A stretch of DNA of 64,000 nucleotides from Cladopsammia gracilis (lineage: Eukaryota; Cnidaria; Anthozoa; Scleractinia; Dendrophylliidae), in contig JAJGOT010000202.1 in the NCBI GenBank assembly GCA_022457155.1, positions 313,501 through 377,500 on the forward strand, in the 5' to 3' direction. Positions 1 through 13,800 of the stretch are shown here, piece after piece; position 1 is the first letter of the stretch, and every line of letters begins with the position of its first letter. The notes under the pieces are model-generated. The model worked only from the letters and a program-made list of their open reading frames with translations. It did no database searches and was not told the origin of the DNA. The position numbers and the translations under genes are program-made.

Positions 1-197
1 TCAGAAACTGTATATTTTGTTGAGTATATTATAAGATGACTTATCCGAAAAGAGCACGAAGAAATATGATCGCTTTCCAAAAATCAACATTTGGAACTGA
101 GGCAAAATTAGAAGGTTTTGTATGGAGTCTTCAGAGCATAAAAGAGCTCATATCTCACCTCCAAATTGCATTAAGATGCTGATTTTTAGCAAGCGAG

Positions 198-376
198 CAG
201 GGGCGGATCCAGGGGGGTGAAATGGGTGAATTTTCACCCCCCTTTTCTGAGACCCTTTCTTTCTTTTTTCTAACAATCATGTTGCTGATGCACTGACCTC
301 AAACACCTCAACCAGGCTTTGGTTCTATTGCATTTAAAATTTCACCCCCCATTTCAAAATCCTAGATCCGCCCCTG
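198..376. mobile_element. Short hAT-like element with CAGGGGCGGATCC ends
   Basis: Left end CAGGGGCGGATCCAGG and right end CCTAGATCCGCCCCTG are inverted copies, about 180 bp apart, with poly-C/poly-G stretches inside. CAGGGG-type ends are typical of hAT MITEs. Confidence 0.6.
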
Positions 377-610
377 TCGAGCAGTTTTCTTGATGCTCTT
401 TCAGAATGTCACATCATATCCCATAATTACACAATTTTGAGTTTTTGTGACGTCGCACTTTAGGACACTTGGTCACTTCAAGACTTCAATTATTTAGCCT
501 GATTTCTCAATGTTAAATTAAAAATCATCCCGTGCAACAACAATTTCAACATCAACTTGTATATGGATGGGATCGTTTGTGGTTTTTGCAGCCTACGTAA
601 CAGGCGCAAG

Positions 611-809
611 AATAGGCCATTTCCGAGTTGCCTTTAGCCTCTCTATCAAAGCGAGGCTAGGTGCGAAACCATTCATATGAAAATGAGTTTTCATTCACAT
701 GCAAATAAGTCTTATTTGTATCTGAATCAAAACTCATTTTCATGTGAAAGGTTTCGCACCTAGCCTCGCTTTGATAGAGAGGCTAATTGCAACTCGGAAA
801 TGGCCTATT
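611..809. mobile_element. Foldback element, arms about 75-80 bp
   Basis: Left arm from AATAGGCCATTTCCGAGTTG, right arm ending in its reverse complement. The arms include AGCCTCTCTATCAAAGCGAG and its inverse. No coding capacity. Confidence 0.75.
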
Positions 810-927
810 CAATTTAGGCACAAAGCAGGCTAGCAGTCCCGTATACCTTTTTACATGAGCAATAACTGTGCTGTGCAATAACATGAGCAATAACATGAGC
901 AATAACTGTGTTCGATGTTATTTTTAG

Positions 928-1050
928 ATATTGATGAGTGCAAACAAGATGGTATTTGTAAGAACGGCCGCTGTGCGAACGAACCTGGAAGCTTTAAATG
1001 TGTTTGTGACCGTGGATTCGGTCCAAGCTCTGATGGCAAGGCATGTGTAG
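928..1050 (+). CDS. FBN: Fibrillin exon 1: cbEGF (cbEGF6-like)
   Basis: First fibrillin exon visible. Acceptor tttttag ends at 927; donor gtaggg follows 1050. It encodes IDEC, five more Cys and the hydroxylation-type stretch [12 protein letters not shown], phase 1 on both sides. Its place before a TB and three cbEGFs matches cbEGF6 of human FBN1. Confidence 0.93.
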   Translation: MLMSANKMVFVRTAAVRTNLEALNVFVTVDSVQALMARHV

Positions 1051-4000
1051 GTAGGGTAGCCATCAAACGCTTGAATTCATAATTTTATATACTCCAATTA
1101 TTGTGTTAAACTAGACCCTTACCTTTTACTGGTTGCATTGCACTTCAATACAAAATACTATAGGAACCGATATTTGGCAAATGTGCGGCGTACAATCCGT
1201 GAAATTTAGTACCTCATACACCGTTTCTTTTTTCCGTTTGAATAGAAATGAAATTGTCATAAATTAAGGAACTCAATAGGGGCTACAAAAGTTTGACTTG
1301 TGCTTCAAATTCTTCAAAAACAAATTCTTAGGCATAAGTAAACTTTTCTGCAAAGCCTTTCTAAAACAGTCCTCTTAACTTAGCATTGTTAATTAAACGT
1401 ACTTTGTATTGTTATATTTTTCTTTCTTTTTTCAGACACAACCCTGGGTCGCTGCTACGCCAACGTGGAGGGCGACAAATGTTCGGAGCCACTTATGAGA
1501 TTTATAACGCTATCCCAGTGCTGTTGCGGCATGGAAAATGGCGGTCAGCGGGGATGGGACGATCCGTGTACGCCATGCCCAACAAACGGCTCTGGTAAGT
1601 TGGATACACTGCAGCTTTTATTACCAGATAAAGCGATTTTCAGCAGACTGTCGGCGTAAAACCAATAAACAAGCGCGAGACGAGCGCGCGGGTCCCTCCT
1701 ATCCCGCGCGCTCGTCTTGCCCCCAGTTTTCGCGCGGCCATTTTCCGCTTGCCAATCCACTGAACAATCCAATGAACTCGAAGCAGATACTTTTAGCCAG
1801 CGCCAAGTGCGGGAAATGATATAAACGCGTGTGAGACAGTCACGACTGGTTTTGGTGTAACTTCTGTTTGGATGAGAAAGTGGCGGGAGATTTTTAAACC
1901 AATGACAGAGCGTAACAAAACAAAACCAAAGCAAACTAGAAATTACTTTCAACGCTCAACTGAAAACTGCTCCACACCGTAAAATCCCGAATATAAACCT
2001 TATCAAAAATAAACCGACCAAATCTTAAATATATCTTTCCGAAAATAAGACTTCCCAAATGAAAAAGCCCATCAGCTTTCATCTACAAATATTGTGAGCA
2101 AACGTCTTGATTATCATGCATTATACGGTTAAGAGAAAGGGTTTCCATATCTTTTGTTCTGTTGCAATATGTAAAGCTTGTTTTTGGTTAAGATAAGTGT
2201 ATCATTTGCTATACATATACAGCAATGGACTCCGTTATAGCGGATTAATAATGCATTTATCACGTTTTTCAGCAAAGTACAACCAAGTCTGTTGCAAAGG
2301 ACCAGGGATGACTTGTAGCGGAGAAGGTAAAAAATATCTTCATGATTCCATACCATCACAGATACTTCAGATACCTCATACTTAATTCTCACCCCGCCAT
2401 CCCGCGCCAATGAGAATCTTCCGCCAACCCCGTCATCTCTATCCCGCGTTAGTCAGAATCCCAGGAGGCAGAATAGCTAACTATTTACAAGCGTGACCGT
2501 GGAGTTGAACTCGGGTCTTCCTTGAAACAACACAACAACTAGTGGTTAGAGCGGGACCTGAACTCGGGATCTCCGGATTTCAATTCCGGCGCCCTTACCA
2601 CTCGACCACGCTGCCTCCCATATCTCATCCCGTTTTCCGTCCAAACAATTCACAATACCCCGCATCGCATCTCGCATCCTGCATCCCGGATCCCGCATCC
2701 CGCATCCTACATTCCGCATCCCGCATCCCGCATCCCGCCAATTCTATATTGTACCCTGACTGACTACATTGCGTTTTGCTTGATTACTTCAGATATAGAT
2801 GAATGCACGAATAACGCAGGAATGAAGACGAACGTGTGTGTTAATGGCCAGTGTCAAAACACCATGAAAGATTACATCTGTGTGTGTAACGCAGGCTTCC
2901 GCAGTGACGTCACCAAGAAACTCTGCAATGGTGAGAGAGCATACGGAGTACCTTTTGGTTAGAGGGTGGGGTGGGTGGGGGATACTCCTTTATATATGCT
3001 GTGGGGTATACGCTACCCCAAAAATGGCGTTTTGGTGAAAAAAAAAGGCGTTAACGTACGTTCTTTTAGCCTGAAAAAAGGGCGTGTTTTTCTTTCAAGG
3101 ACTACAACCGTGGTCGAAATGTTCAGTTAGGGACACTCGATCGTTTTGTAATCGCCAATAAGTAGAGTGAAAATTCATCAAACTTACATCTCTATTTTCC
3201 CCGCACCCACCAAACAAGGTTGAAGTCTGTGAACTGTAGTAAGCGTTGAATGCGTTTTTTATTCCTGGCCTTTAACATTGTATCTGTGGGGTGGGGGGGG
3301 GGGGGGGGGGGATAAGAATTTCCTCCATATGCAAAGTACATGTTCCAAATGTTTCGACCAAGGGTGTTGATTTTTGCCGTTTGGGGCTTAAAATAGTGAG
3401 ATTAGATACTTTAGTGGAAGATTAAAAATCATATATTTTGGGAGAAATGGAGTAAGGGTACCACATCCTCATCCGCCTCATTTCGCAGTGACGTAACCAA
3501 GAAACTCTGCAATGGTGAGTGAGTATACAGAGTACCATCTACATTTCTTAGTCTTACCCCCCCCCCCCCCCCCCCCCCTCCCTCCGGACCTTTTGCCGCA
3601 TGGTCATAGTAATTTTCATTAATTATTTTCTTTTCGTAGATGTTGATGAGTGCCGCGAGGACCCACGTCTCTGTCAGGGAGGAATATGTCAAAATTTGCC
3701 AGGAACGTTTTCCTGTGATTGTCTGAAAGGCTTCTCTCTGAACACAGAAGCAAGAGTATGCGAAGGTATTATGTTGATAAGTCAAACTGAACGTAAATAT
3801 ATCGGGGTTAAACGGCATATAAGTGGTCAATATAAAAGTGTAAATCAAGTATGAGGCATTCCCATTTGTTTAAAAAATAATTCTAATAATTTTTTAAACG
3901 TCCAGCATTCAATTATAGCATTGTTAGAAGTATATCTTATTAATCAAGCCATTAGGTCTAAACGGTTTCTTGTTAGATAAGGAACTATACCCCAAACCTG

Positions 4001-7000
4001 TAAATACAGCCGTCTCTCATTGCTCCCGGCCGCTAAGCATGTTCGCGCGAACACCCCTAGCGGCCGAGAGCGATGAGTGACGACTGTATTCGTAGGTTTC
4101 GTTTCCCCACATTATATCTCTTTCCACTCAAAGTGTTTATTATAAGAATCGGCGAATATTTTACGATTGTACTATTTTGTGTTTATTCTCTTCTAGATAT
4201 CGACGAGTGTGCAATAGAGGGCCAATGTATCGACGGAACTTGTGTCAATACCCCTGGGAGTTTCCGATGTCAATGTCTCTCAAATTACCAACTCGACTCC
4301 TCAGGCAGGATTTGTAAAGGTAACTGAATTTTATCGGCGGAAAAAAAGCTCTACTACATATGCACTTCCGTATTTTTGGTATATTTGTAAGAACAAAGAA
4401 AGAAGAAATAGCTATGGGTCAGTCATTTATAACCATGGGATTGTCGTTTTCACGTAACGCTTTTGCGTGAGAAAGTTTTTACTTTCTTAAAAGAGTCATT
4501 TTAAATACACAGCAAATTGTGTTTTTAATTTGGCTTGAAAAAATTTCATTGCTTTTTAGAACCTTTTATTTATTTTTATGTGTTGTTCTGCAGACACAAG
4601 GACAGCTCAGTGCTGGACTAAAATCACCAACAATCGTTGCGAAGAATCGATAAATGGCGGTGTAACTTTTGAAATTTGCTGTAACACTGTGGGTAAGGGC
4701 TGGGGAAGTCCTTGTAATGAATGTCCAGCTAAAACGGGAGGTATGTTGTTTTCCTTGTTTGTGAAATTCTTTATTTGTGATGGATAAAGCTAGTGTGATT
4801 GCGATGGTTTTGATTTAGACTGTCCTTACAACACGAGCTAATTACTTGTTATTGTTTTTTTCCTCTTTATTTCCAGATGAGCGTTGTGCTGCAGGATACG
4901 CCATTCAAGATGAGGCTCGCTGCACAGGTTCGACAGTTATAAAAGTCGCTGAATGCTACTCTCAGAATCCCAACTCCGAGAATGATCTTAAAACTCCACC
5001 TACCATTTTAGTGTTCGACCTCTGAATCGCAGATAATACGAAAAATCAATATTAACGCCGCTGTTATGCACTTTATAGGAAATCTGTAAGGAAACAAAAA
5101 TAGTTAGAAGGAATATAACTGTAGTGCTGCTTTCTTCGTAGATATCGATGAGTGTTCTCATTTTCCTGGTTTGTGTAACAATGGAATCTGTCGTAACACT
5201 CTGGGTAGTTTTGCTTGTGAGTGTTCTGCCGGACTAACTTTAGACGCAGCAGAAAGAAACTGCGTCGGTAAGTACGTTTTTATCTCCTGTAAGTTAATGT
5301 TTAACTTACAGGAGTTTATGTGGGCTAACATGCATTCTTTATGCATTTTTGTTAGCAAAGAATGCGTTAGATACTATTAATAGACTTTTTAGTGAATTTG
5401 TGGGGACATTCCTGTTGCATTTTTGTTAGCACATTACTGTTCTATCTGTCATCAGTCCTACGTCACTACGGAGTTAGATAGATTTGTGTTAGATATTATC
5501 AATAAGAAAACAAGAGTCGAGTTGCATATTTTTTTAATACAGTGGTTTATTGACTTGACCTTCACAGTGAAGAAATATGCGTGTTAAAATTTCATATAAA
5601 ATCTGCCACGCTGTTTGCCTATTTCGAAAAATGTCTCGGAATATATTTTTTCAGTTAGGTAACATTCCTACTGTTTGTTATCTCTTTTTCGTAGCGATGA
5701 TTTTTAAGGCGTACGATTGTGAATTCTATGTTTTTTTGGGAACATGTTGCAGAATACTTTCATTGTATCGAGCGTCAAAAAGTGTAACGTAATGTAATCT
5801 TATCTCACCTAGTGTAGACTGTGCTCAGATATTTGGCACGCTAGAAGCGCGCTTGGCTAATATCCTTTACGATGTCCAGTCTGGTTTGTCAAACTGGTTG
5901 TTTCAAGACATTTCAGTGGTATTATCATATTATAGCACTGCGTTTTAAGAAAGGGAAAACCGGAGAGTTTGAGGTAAGCTGACATTGCTGATTGAGAATG
6001 GTTGTATGCTGTACGTTTACAATGAAGTTTTGTTGAAATAATGTGTTTGTTAATTTCCATGTTATATCGCCAAATGTCACCAAATATACAACTAAATTGG
6101 ATTAAAAGATTCTCAAGGAGAAAAACAGAAGCAGTAGTTTGGAGAAAAAGTGCGGAATTAGAAGAATGGATCAAGTTGATTACGGTTAAGCAATTTTGAT
6201 TACATGACATGCGGTCAAGAAATATTCAAAGTTCGATTCTGGTGGAATTTTGTCGTTATTTTGTCTTTTTAATTCATATTTTTCTGCGTTCATCACTTTT
6301 GGCTATTTTTTTCTTCTTATTTTCGGATGATAAAGCAAGCTAAAGCAAGCTCCTGGCCATAATCATGAAAACACGATATTTCTGTCGGGACAGTGTCCCT
6401 TTAGTTAAAAATGTCCTCGGTTAATTTACCTCATTTGCAAGTTATAGAAGCTGACTAAATTAAACAACAATAGGTTTTAACGAACCAGTGCTTTCAATTT
6501 CCTTGTAGGTTGAAAACCAAATATAGAACTTTTTCTATAAGTGTGCTTGTAAAAGCGATCAGAAACAATTTCACGAACGCTTTTGTAAGATGTGAATAAA
6601 AGAATTTTATTTTATCAAGGGGACTGTTTTAAGCGACATTATTTTATTTTTAGTGAGTCATCGTACAGTGTACTAAACAAACCTGGTTTTTTTTTAGCCA
6701 TATCATTAGAAATGATTAAGCAGAGTTTTGCAATACTGTCATCAGATTGATTTTCCAGGTCAAACAAACCAATGTCAAACAGTTAGGTTTCAGTGAGGTT
6801 CGGGGTTTTAGTTCATTTTTGTTTTTACTTTATTAGGCCTCATTTTGGTTCATTTTGGTCAGAAAGATTCGTGCCCAATTTAGTCTCTGCTTAAAGAGAT
6901 AATTGTGGTACGGATAGTCCTTAGATTTTTCCTATCGATGGTTTTAATATATCTGGTATTCGAATCTATAGCTGTGAAATGGCTTATTTACGCGTCATAA

Positions 7001-10000
7001 GCTCTTAAAAAGAGGCAGGCCAAACACGATTCCCACTAGTCTCAAGAAGTATTTAAAAGCCTTTAAAACAGCTTTCCCAAGTAGGTTTACGAGGTATTTG
7101 TCCCTTGCTATAGATCACTGTTAGGATGTTACAAGTCGCAATTATCCGCTTTGCTCTATAATATTGACCCATTGATCTTTGGATAATTTTTCTAATGACA
7201 GGATCAATCCCGGAGGATTTCATGCCATAGCCATGACTATAATTATTTTATTTCTTTATGTATTCTCTACACTGTCCTGACATATATTAGGGCTTCTTTG
7301 GCTCAGACTCGTGTTGCAAAATAAATGGCAATCGGCTAAAGATTATGTTACCGCTGTGGAAATATTAGGATCAGTAAAGAGGCTGTGATAAGTGCCACAG
7401 CCTGCGGCATGCAAGACTTGTGAGAAAGTGTTTCTTGATCACGGAAAAGTGTCTATTAAAGATCCAAGAATGAAAATGCAATCATTTTCAGGAGTAATAA
7501 ACTCCTGTCATGTTCCTATATTGGAATCACGACTTCTTGCAGGTAGTTTTAGCTCTTTAGTTTATTCTTTTGTTGAGTAGTGACCTGGAGCTAGACAGAA
7601 CTTCCGTTGTCTTATCAAGGCATTGCGATCACTGCATCCAATAGTATATCCTCTGTACGCGAAGAACAGCTTCACTTGTAGAGTTGTACCAATGTATTTT
7701 GAATTCATTGAGACATACACGAGACTACACTACGTATCTTTTGTACAACAAGCGTGTAATTCTCGTGAAGTAATGTTGTGCTCCATGCGTACCATAATAA
7801 TGGAGTAATTCCATAGTAATGGAGTAAATGGAGTAATGGAGTAATGGAATAAATAAAAGAAAAAGCCAACCCGGTTATAGGCCCATCGGTAACAAAACAT
7901 TACTCCGGTTATACCCATTAATTCCTTATTCCTCAGTCTTAATTCCTTAACAGAAATTCTTTACAAAAGTTTACGCCTAAATGAAATTAACTCAAAGAAC
8001 GCTTCTTTATGGCAATATTTTTGCTTGCCAGCCAAAAAAACCCTACGAAGTTACATAAGCCCAGGGCTTATAAGCAGCATTTTACGGTATAGTCTCTGTA
8101 AAAAAAAATCACAACGAAGTATAAAAAGAGACAGGCCAAACACGACTCCCACTAGTCGCAAAATGTATTAAGTAGCCTTTAGGATAGCTTTCCCGAGTAT
8201 ACCTGCAAGATATTTGTCCCGTTAGATTACATTAGGCATATATTAGGGTTTCTTTGGCTCAGAGTCGTGTTGCAAGATAAATAAGTTTATGTTATCGCTA
8301 TGAAAATTTTAGGATCAGTAAATTTCTTTGTTCGTGATGCAGCGTTTAAGTCTGCGACGTGCAAGGCTTGTGAAAGAATGTTTCTTCGTCACTCTGAGAT
8401 GTATAAGTGTGTAAGAATGAAAATGTCAAAGACGACCACGACAGCTCTAGCAACTATGTTTAGTTCATTTCTGTTCTTGGTATAACTGTTTGTTAACAGT
8501 GACACTGATTCAAACAAAAGTTAATATGAGGGGATGAATACTGAGTAAGTTTACAGGAACTAGATTTCCACCTGAAACAGATTTTGACGATAAGATTGAT
8601 GATGATCCCAATAATGAAAACAGAGAACAAAGTTGTAAAGAATTTTATTTGAAAGGAGGAATGAAACTTTTTCGCAGAATAAAAGCTAAATCATTCATTT
8701 AGTTATGTTTAATAAAATGGATGCTGAAGATTAATTGCAGAGAGCTCCCTTGATGCTTATCCCATGTAAAAATAAGATTTCAGCAAGTAAAACATGTTAT
8801 ATTCGAAAGGAAAGAAAGGAGAACTCTTAAGAAAAAGCCATGGGAGATCCTGAAAATAAGGAACGTGATCAGTTAGATACTGTAGCTCCGTCTGCTCAAC
8901 ATAACGATGAGCAGGATATAAGTGAAGAAACACTGCAATACAGTGAACTGTTTGGTTGTTTTAACCCATGTTTAGATAACAATCACCAAGGGAACAATCT
9001 TTCAAGTAATGCTGGAATTTTTTCTACAGCAAATGATAATGAAAAGCTGGTAATTAATCGTATGGATGATAACAGTTATAAAGAACTTGTTCATTCTTTG
9101 AACAGAGAACAAATGGAGTTTTTTTACCATATGTTACTCTCTGTTAAAAACGACGAGAAGCAATTGACACTTTTTAATTGACACTTTAACCTAAATGTCC
9201 AATTGCAACATCAAAAACAATATTCGGACATAATATGACAGCATTGCATGATGGGGAAAAACTTACAGGAGATAGCCCAGAGGGCACTTTGATTTCTGTA
9301 TATGATGTATATAATTTATTAGACTGCAACAGTCATTTTTTTCGCTGCTCGCTCGCAAAGGCGCGAAACGCTGAAAGCGTCGAAAACGTGGATACTCGCG
9401 CGCGAAGCTCTCTCCTCAGTCCTACTCTCCGTATTCACACTCGCTCCAGACCTTTCGTTCAAAAAGCGGAACCAGCTAATAGCTGATGGCCGTCTTAGAG
9501 AGGTGTTCGTCTTACAGGGGTGTCCGTTCGTTTACTGTATCAGGAGAAACTAAACGCGACTTAAAAACGGAATACAACACAGGTGTCCAGCCAAAACATA
9601 GACTTTTCACGTACATGTACCTGAAGTCTATGTTATATTGCCAAATCACGAAAAAACGTGCACGGTGTGATTGATAACTTATTCGAACAGGATTTCATAA
9701 AAATAAAAAAATAAAAACGACTCAGGAAGAATTGTCGCTCAGAAAGGTTCAATCGTAAATCTATCTCAACGCAACTCTGAAAATTCTTGTTGTGGTTGTT
9801 GTTTTGTTGGCGTTGTAATTTTAACCATTGCTTTTTATTCTTTTTTTTTTTTTTTTTGCTGTAGATCTTCGTGAAGACGTCTGTTATCGTACAGTGAGCT
9901 CTAGCGGCTGTGAGAAGCCTTATGGCGGTCGGTACAAGAAGGTGGATTGCTGTTGCTCTGTGGTCGGCGGTGGCTGGGGAAATCCTTGCCAAGAATGCCC

Positions 10001-10757
10001 TCTGGAAAACACAGGTGATGTGAACTGAAAATATCCAATGGATTATTTACTGCATTCGTGCTGCCCAATAGAGCAGTTTTCAATTAAGTGTCGAAAGTAA
10101 TTACACAACTGCTTTGGTTTTGCATTGCTACGCTTTGTGATTGGCTAAAAAATCTCGCGCCACTTTCTCGGCCAATCAGAAGTAAAACCAAAACCAATCG
10201 TGACTTGCTCGCACGCGTTTTCCCGCGCTTGGCACCGGCGACATGTAATTGTTTCGAGCTCTGATTGGTTCATTGGATTGTTTACGACTGCTGCGATTGG
10301 TCAGAGTAATTACTTTGGTTTTGGTTTTACGACACTCAAATGAAAATTGCTCTATAACCTACGGCTAATCACTGTGTGGTGTTACCGATGCAAAACTGAC
10401 GGCGATACAGTGCTTTTTCCATCACCGTTATCAGCGCAAATACTTGTCGAAAGCTTTAGATGCCCGCATATTGCTAAAACAACAAAGGGATAAGAAACTT
10501 TTTAAGAAAGCTCGCCCTTTAAGTAACCATCCGTTACATAGTTGTAACAGGCAAAAGAAACAAGTTACAATTTAAGAAAGAAATCGTGCCACAATCCAAA
10601 GGAAAATACCATTCCCTTTAAAAATGATTTTATAGATAGATTAATTTTTAAATATCAATTAGAAATACGGTTTTTAGTATTTTACCGTATATTCTTTTAA
10701 TATATATTTTGCAACATAAAGTAGGTACTTTTATATTTTGAATCAATAAAGACCTTT

Positions 10758-10827
<70 letters not shown>

Positions 10828-13800
10828 TTCCTTCCTTCCTTTCTTTCTTCTTTCTTTCTTTACTTTATCCAGCAATTTTAAGTTGTTATTCATTTGTGTT
10901 GTATTTTAGATGAGTTTGAGGGGCTTTGTGGCAATCCAAAGAAAGGATTCAAAATTGTGGACACTTTGACCGGTCCGCGAGTGCAAGGTTTGCAGCGCGT
11001 TTCTAACGCGTTTTATTTCTTGTCAAAAATCAATTGAGCTATTAAAGAAGAGGGGACATCTGTCAAACTATAAAAAAGTGCAGATTGAGTCTTTCCACTT
11101 TGTCTCGTCCCAGATGTAGCCATGCTGTAGAACTCCTCGGTTGAGAATATGTGTTCGTCATTCTCGCGTTTTACCTATTCTCATTTTAATGATTACCTTA
11201 CCTTACCTAGTTTTGTTGGGTTTTTATCCACAAGCACTGTGCACAGAGCATGGGCGGATTTAACGGGGGGAGGGGGAGGGGGGTGGGGGAGGGGGAGGGG
11301 GGGTGGGGGAGAGGCCGTGGGTTTCCCTTTTGTCTGGGATGTTTTTTGTTATTAAGTTTTTTGTGGCTATGGGGCGAGGTTGCACTCTCGCTGCAATTAC
11401 TTCCACCTCCGGTTTCTGAATTTCCTGGATTCGCTCCTGCAGCGTAATAAAGACATCACTTTTAACCATATCTAGACCGTGCTTTTTTGGTCTTTTTGGA
11501 TGGCGGTGGGAGAAGGTGGTAATTTCAAGGGTATTAAAGCCATGACAATGAAACTTGGAGTTACGAAGACGCGGGAATTACGTCCTGGGGCGGGTTGAAG
11601 GGCTTTCGAACAACCGTGCCCTGATCTCCAAAAGGTCGCCACATTGGATTTCCATATCATGAAGCATGCCAGAAAGAGCCAACATTTTCTGAAAACTAGA
11701 AAATAGAAAAATGCTAGATTGATTTTAAAATGTAAGATTTAGTGCAAGAAAGTTCCATCTTTTCATGTCTATGAAAAGATGGTTGCCGCGGAAACGTCAC
11801 TCGAATTAAACATTTGAAGACTAAATTTTACTACCCGCTAAATTACCTCGTACGACATCGTGCCAAGGGGCAATTTTGACATGACTAATAGAATCTGTTT
11901 TTTTTTATCAGACATAAACGAGTGTGCAATGCAGGGCATTTGTAACAACGGACAGTGTGTAAATGCACAGGGAGGATTCCAATGTGAATGCAAACAAGGA
12001 TACGCCCTGGATGATGAAGGAAAGGACTGCCTAGGTAGGCAACAAAAAGCAACCGAGTTCAATGTTATCATATTGTTTAGCAGCTCAATAAACCACTAGA
12101 GTTGGAAGAACTTTAGAAAAGATTCTAACGACGGTGCGTAAGTTACAGTCAACTCTCTCAAGGCGGCCATTCCTTTAAGGCAGACACTTCTAAGGTGGAC
12201 ATAAGTGGCTAGCTGGCCCCAGCCGAATTTAATTCACTTGTTTGCCTGTAACTATAAACGTAACTGTAAACGTGGACTTTATTACAGATGAAGACCGAGC
12301 TGGTCCCGAGGGTGTACGATGGTAAACTATACAAATGTCTGGTTTATTACTGCCATAGGCTATATAATTCAATATATCCAAATTGCAATCTAACTCTTAT
12401 CTGTAGAGAGAGAGAGAGCTTAGGAAAATCTAAGGATCCATTTTCACATTGAATTATACTTTATGGATTGGTTTAACCTTAAACTTAAACCTTGGCCGTT
12501 GTTTATAATATCCACCGGAGAATAATGTGTACAGGAAATAGGCGATTGGCCAGAGCACTTCATCATCATCATCTAGGCCTATTGCGCCAATGAGGCGCAC
12601 AGGGCCAGAGCACTTACATCAAACTTATTTTTGAACTGTTGTTTTTCTCTAGATATCGATGAATGCCGCATCTCAGCTGAGTTGTGTGGTAATGGAACCT
12701 GTAATAATATCGCTGGCAGTTTCCGCTGCGACTGTTTCACGGGATTCGAGAATGCTGCTATGATGATGGAGGTTTGTGTTGGTAAGTGAGCATTTATTTT
12801 ACTTGGTTAAATTCGGAGTAAAAATATTTTCGGCCATCACTACTACTTTTACTAAGGCGGCCTCAAGCGGATTCGAGTGTGGATGCTCTTCTGCGTTGTT
12901 TGAGGGGGGATTGCTCGCCAGTTATCCCAGTTCCAGCATCCTTCTTCAATATGTCAGGGTATGACATCTTCTTCCCGCCTCGACTCTTCCTCCCGTGTGT
13001 TGCTCCCGGATGACGAGCTTTTGAGCCACGAGCGCTGGGTGTCGGCGACAGTGGTCTTCGAGCTGTATCCTCATTGTAGCCATTGAGTGCGTAATGTCAG
13101 AAACTGTGTTCGTTTTTTTTCTGCAGATACCGATGAATGCGAACAGGATCCATGCGCAGATGGCACATGTGTGAACACTGTAGGAAGCTACAAGTGCATC
13201 TGTCCAAACGGAATGGAGCTCATGAAGGACGGTGTCACGTGCGAAGGTTAGTTACCAGGCCCTCCTGAGGCCGACATCATACGAGAGAAGGCATGACCTG
13301 ACGAGAATTTAAACACCTGGCGTACGTATAGAAAAAGTCCCAGTTACCGTTATACACAGGATTTTTTAGATTCAGTTGCCAATGGTTTAAAAAATTGATA
13401 TTTATTAATCGCATGAAACAAATTAGACTAGTGTAGATTAAAGTGAAAACCACTTCAAATCGATAGAAGCTTAATGGAAAAAGAATAGAGACCTTAAGAT
13501 CGAGGTTTTTCGGCACTTCCCGCGAACCGCGAACGTCAAGAAGTCACGTGACTAGTGCCTTGCCGTCAGGTTTGCGGTTTGAGGTTCACGTTTGTACGGC
13601 TAGACCACGCTCTAGAGGTAAGTGATTTACCGTAAGGTTTTTTGTATCCTAAAACATCACAATCCCACGTTTGAGAGGAAATACTACTTTTTAGAACTCT
13701 TTCGCTTATTAATTATCGAATTCTTTTTCACAGAAACGTAATTTTGAAGACGATTTTTCAGCTAAAATAGAAGTGAACGAGTGAATGAAAACAAACATGG

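Larger units (their letters stand above)
1..927. other. Fibrillin intron (upstream part)
   Basis: No further fibrillin exon is visible here. It holds an hAT-like short element (198-376) and a foldback (611-809). Confidence 0.7.
5268..9864. other. Long fibrillin intron 9
   Basis: 4.6 kb. It contains a hairpin next to the donor (5288-5318), a dispersed repeat (6045-6412), a duplicated repeat pair (7005-7470 and 8120-8430) and a decayed helicase-like ORF (8840-9181). Nothing recognised in the remainder. Confidence 0.7.

Noticed and set aside
4594..4740. Apparent loss of one Cys from the TB CCC triplet in exon 7
   Set aside because: The module is a fibrillin hybrid domain, where CC is normal; its position and the following exon fit hybrid 2.
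8300..8485. Small protein-coding gene ([16 protein letters not shown])
   Set aside because: It lies in a duplicated intronic repeat and its counterpart frame at 7392 differs; no splice or domain support.
10648..10893. Lys/Arg/Glu-rich ORF on the - strand
   Set aside because: It reads a TTTC microsatellite.
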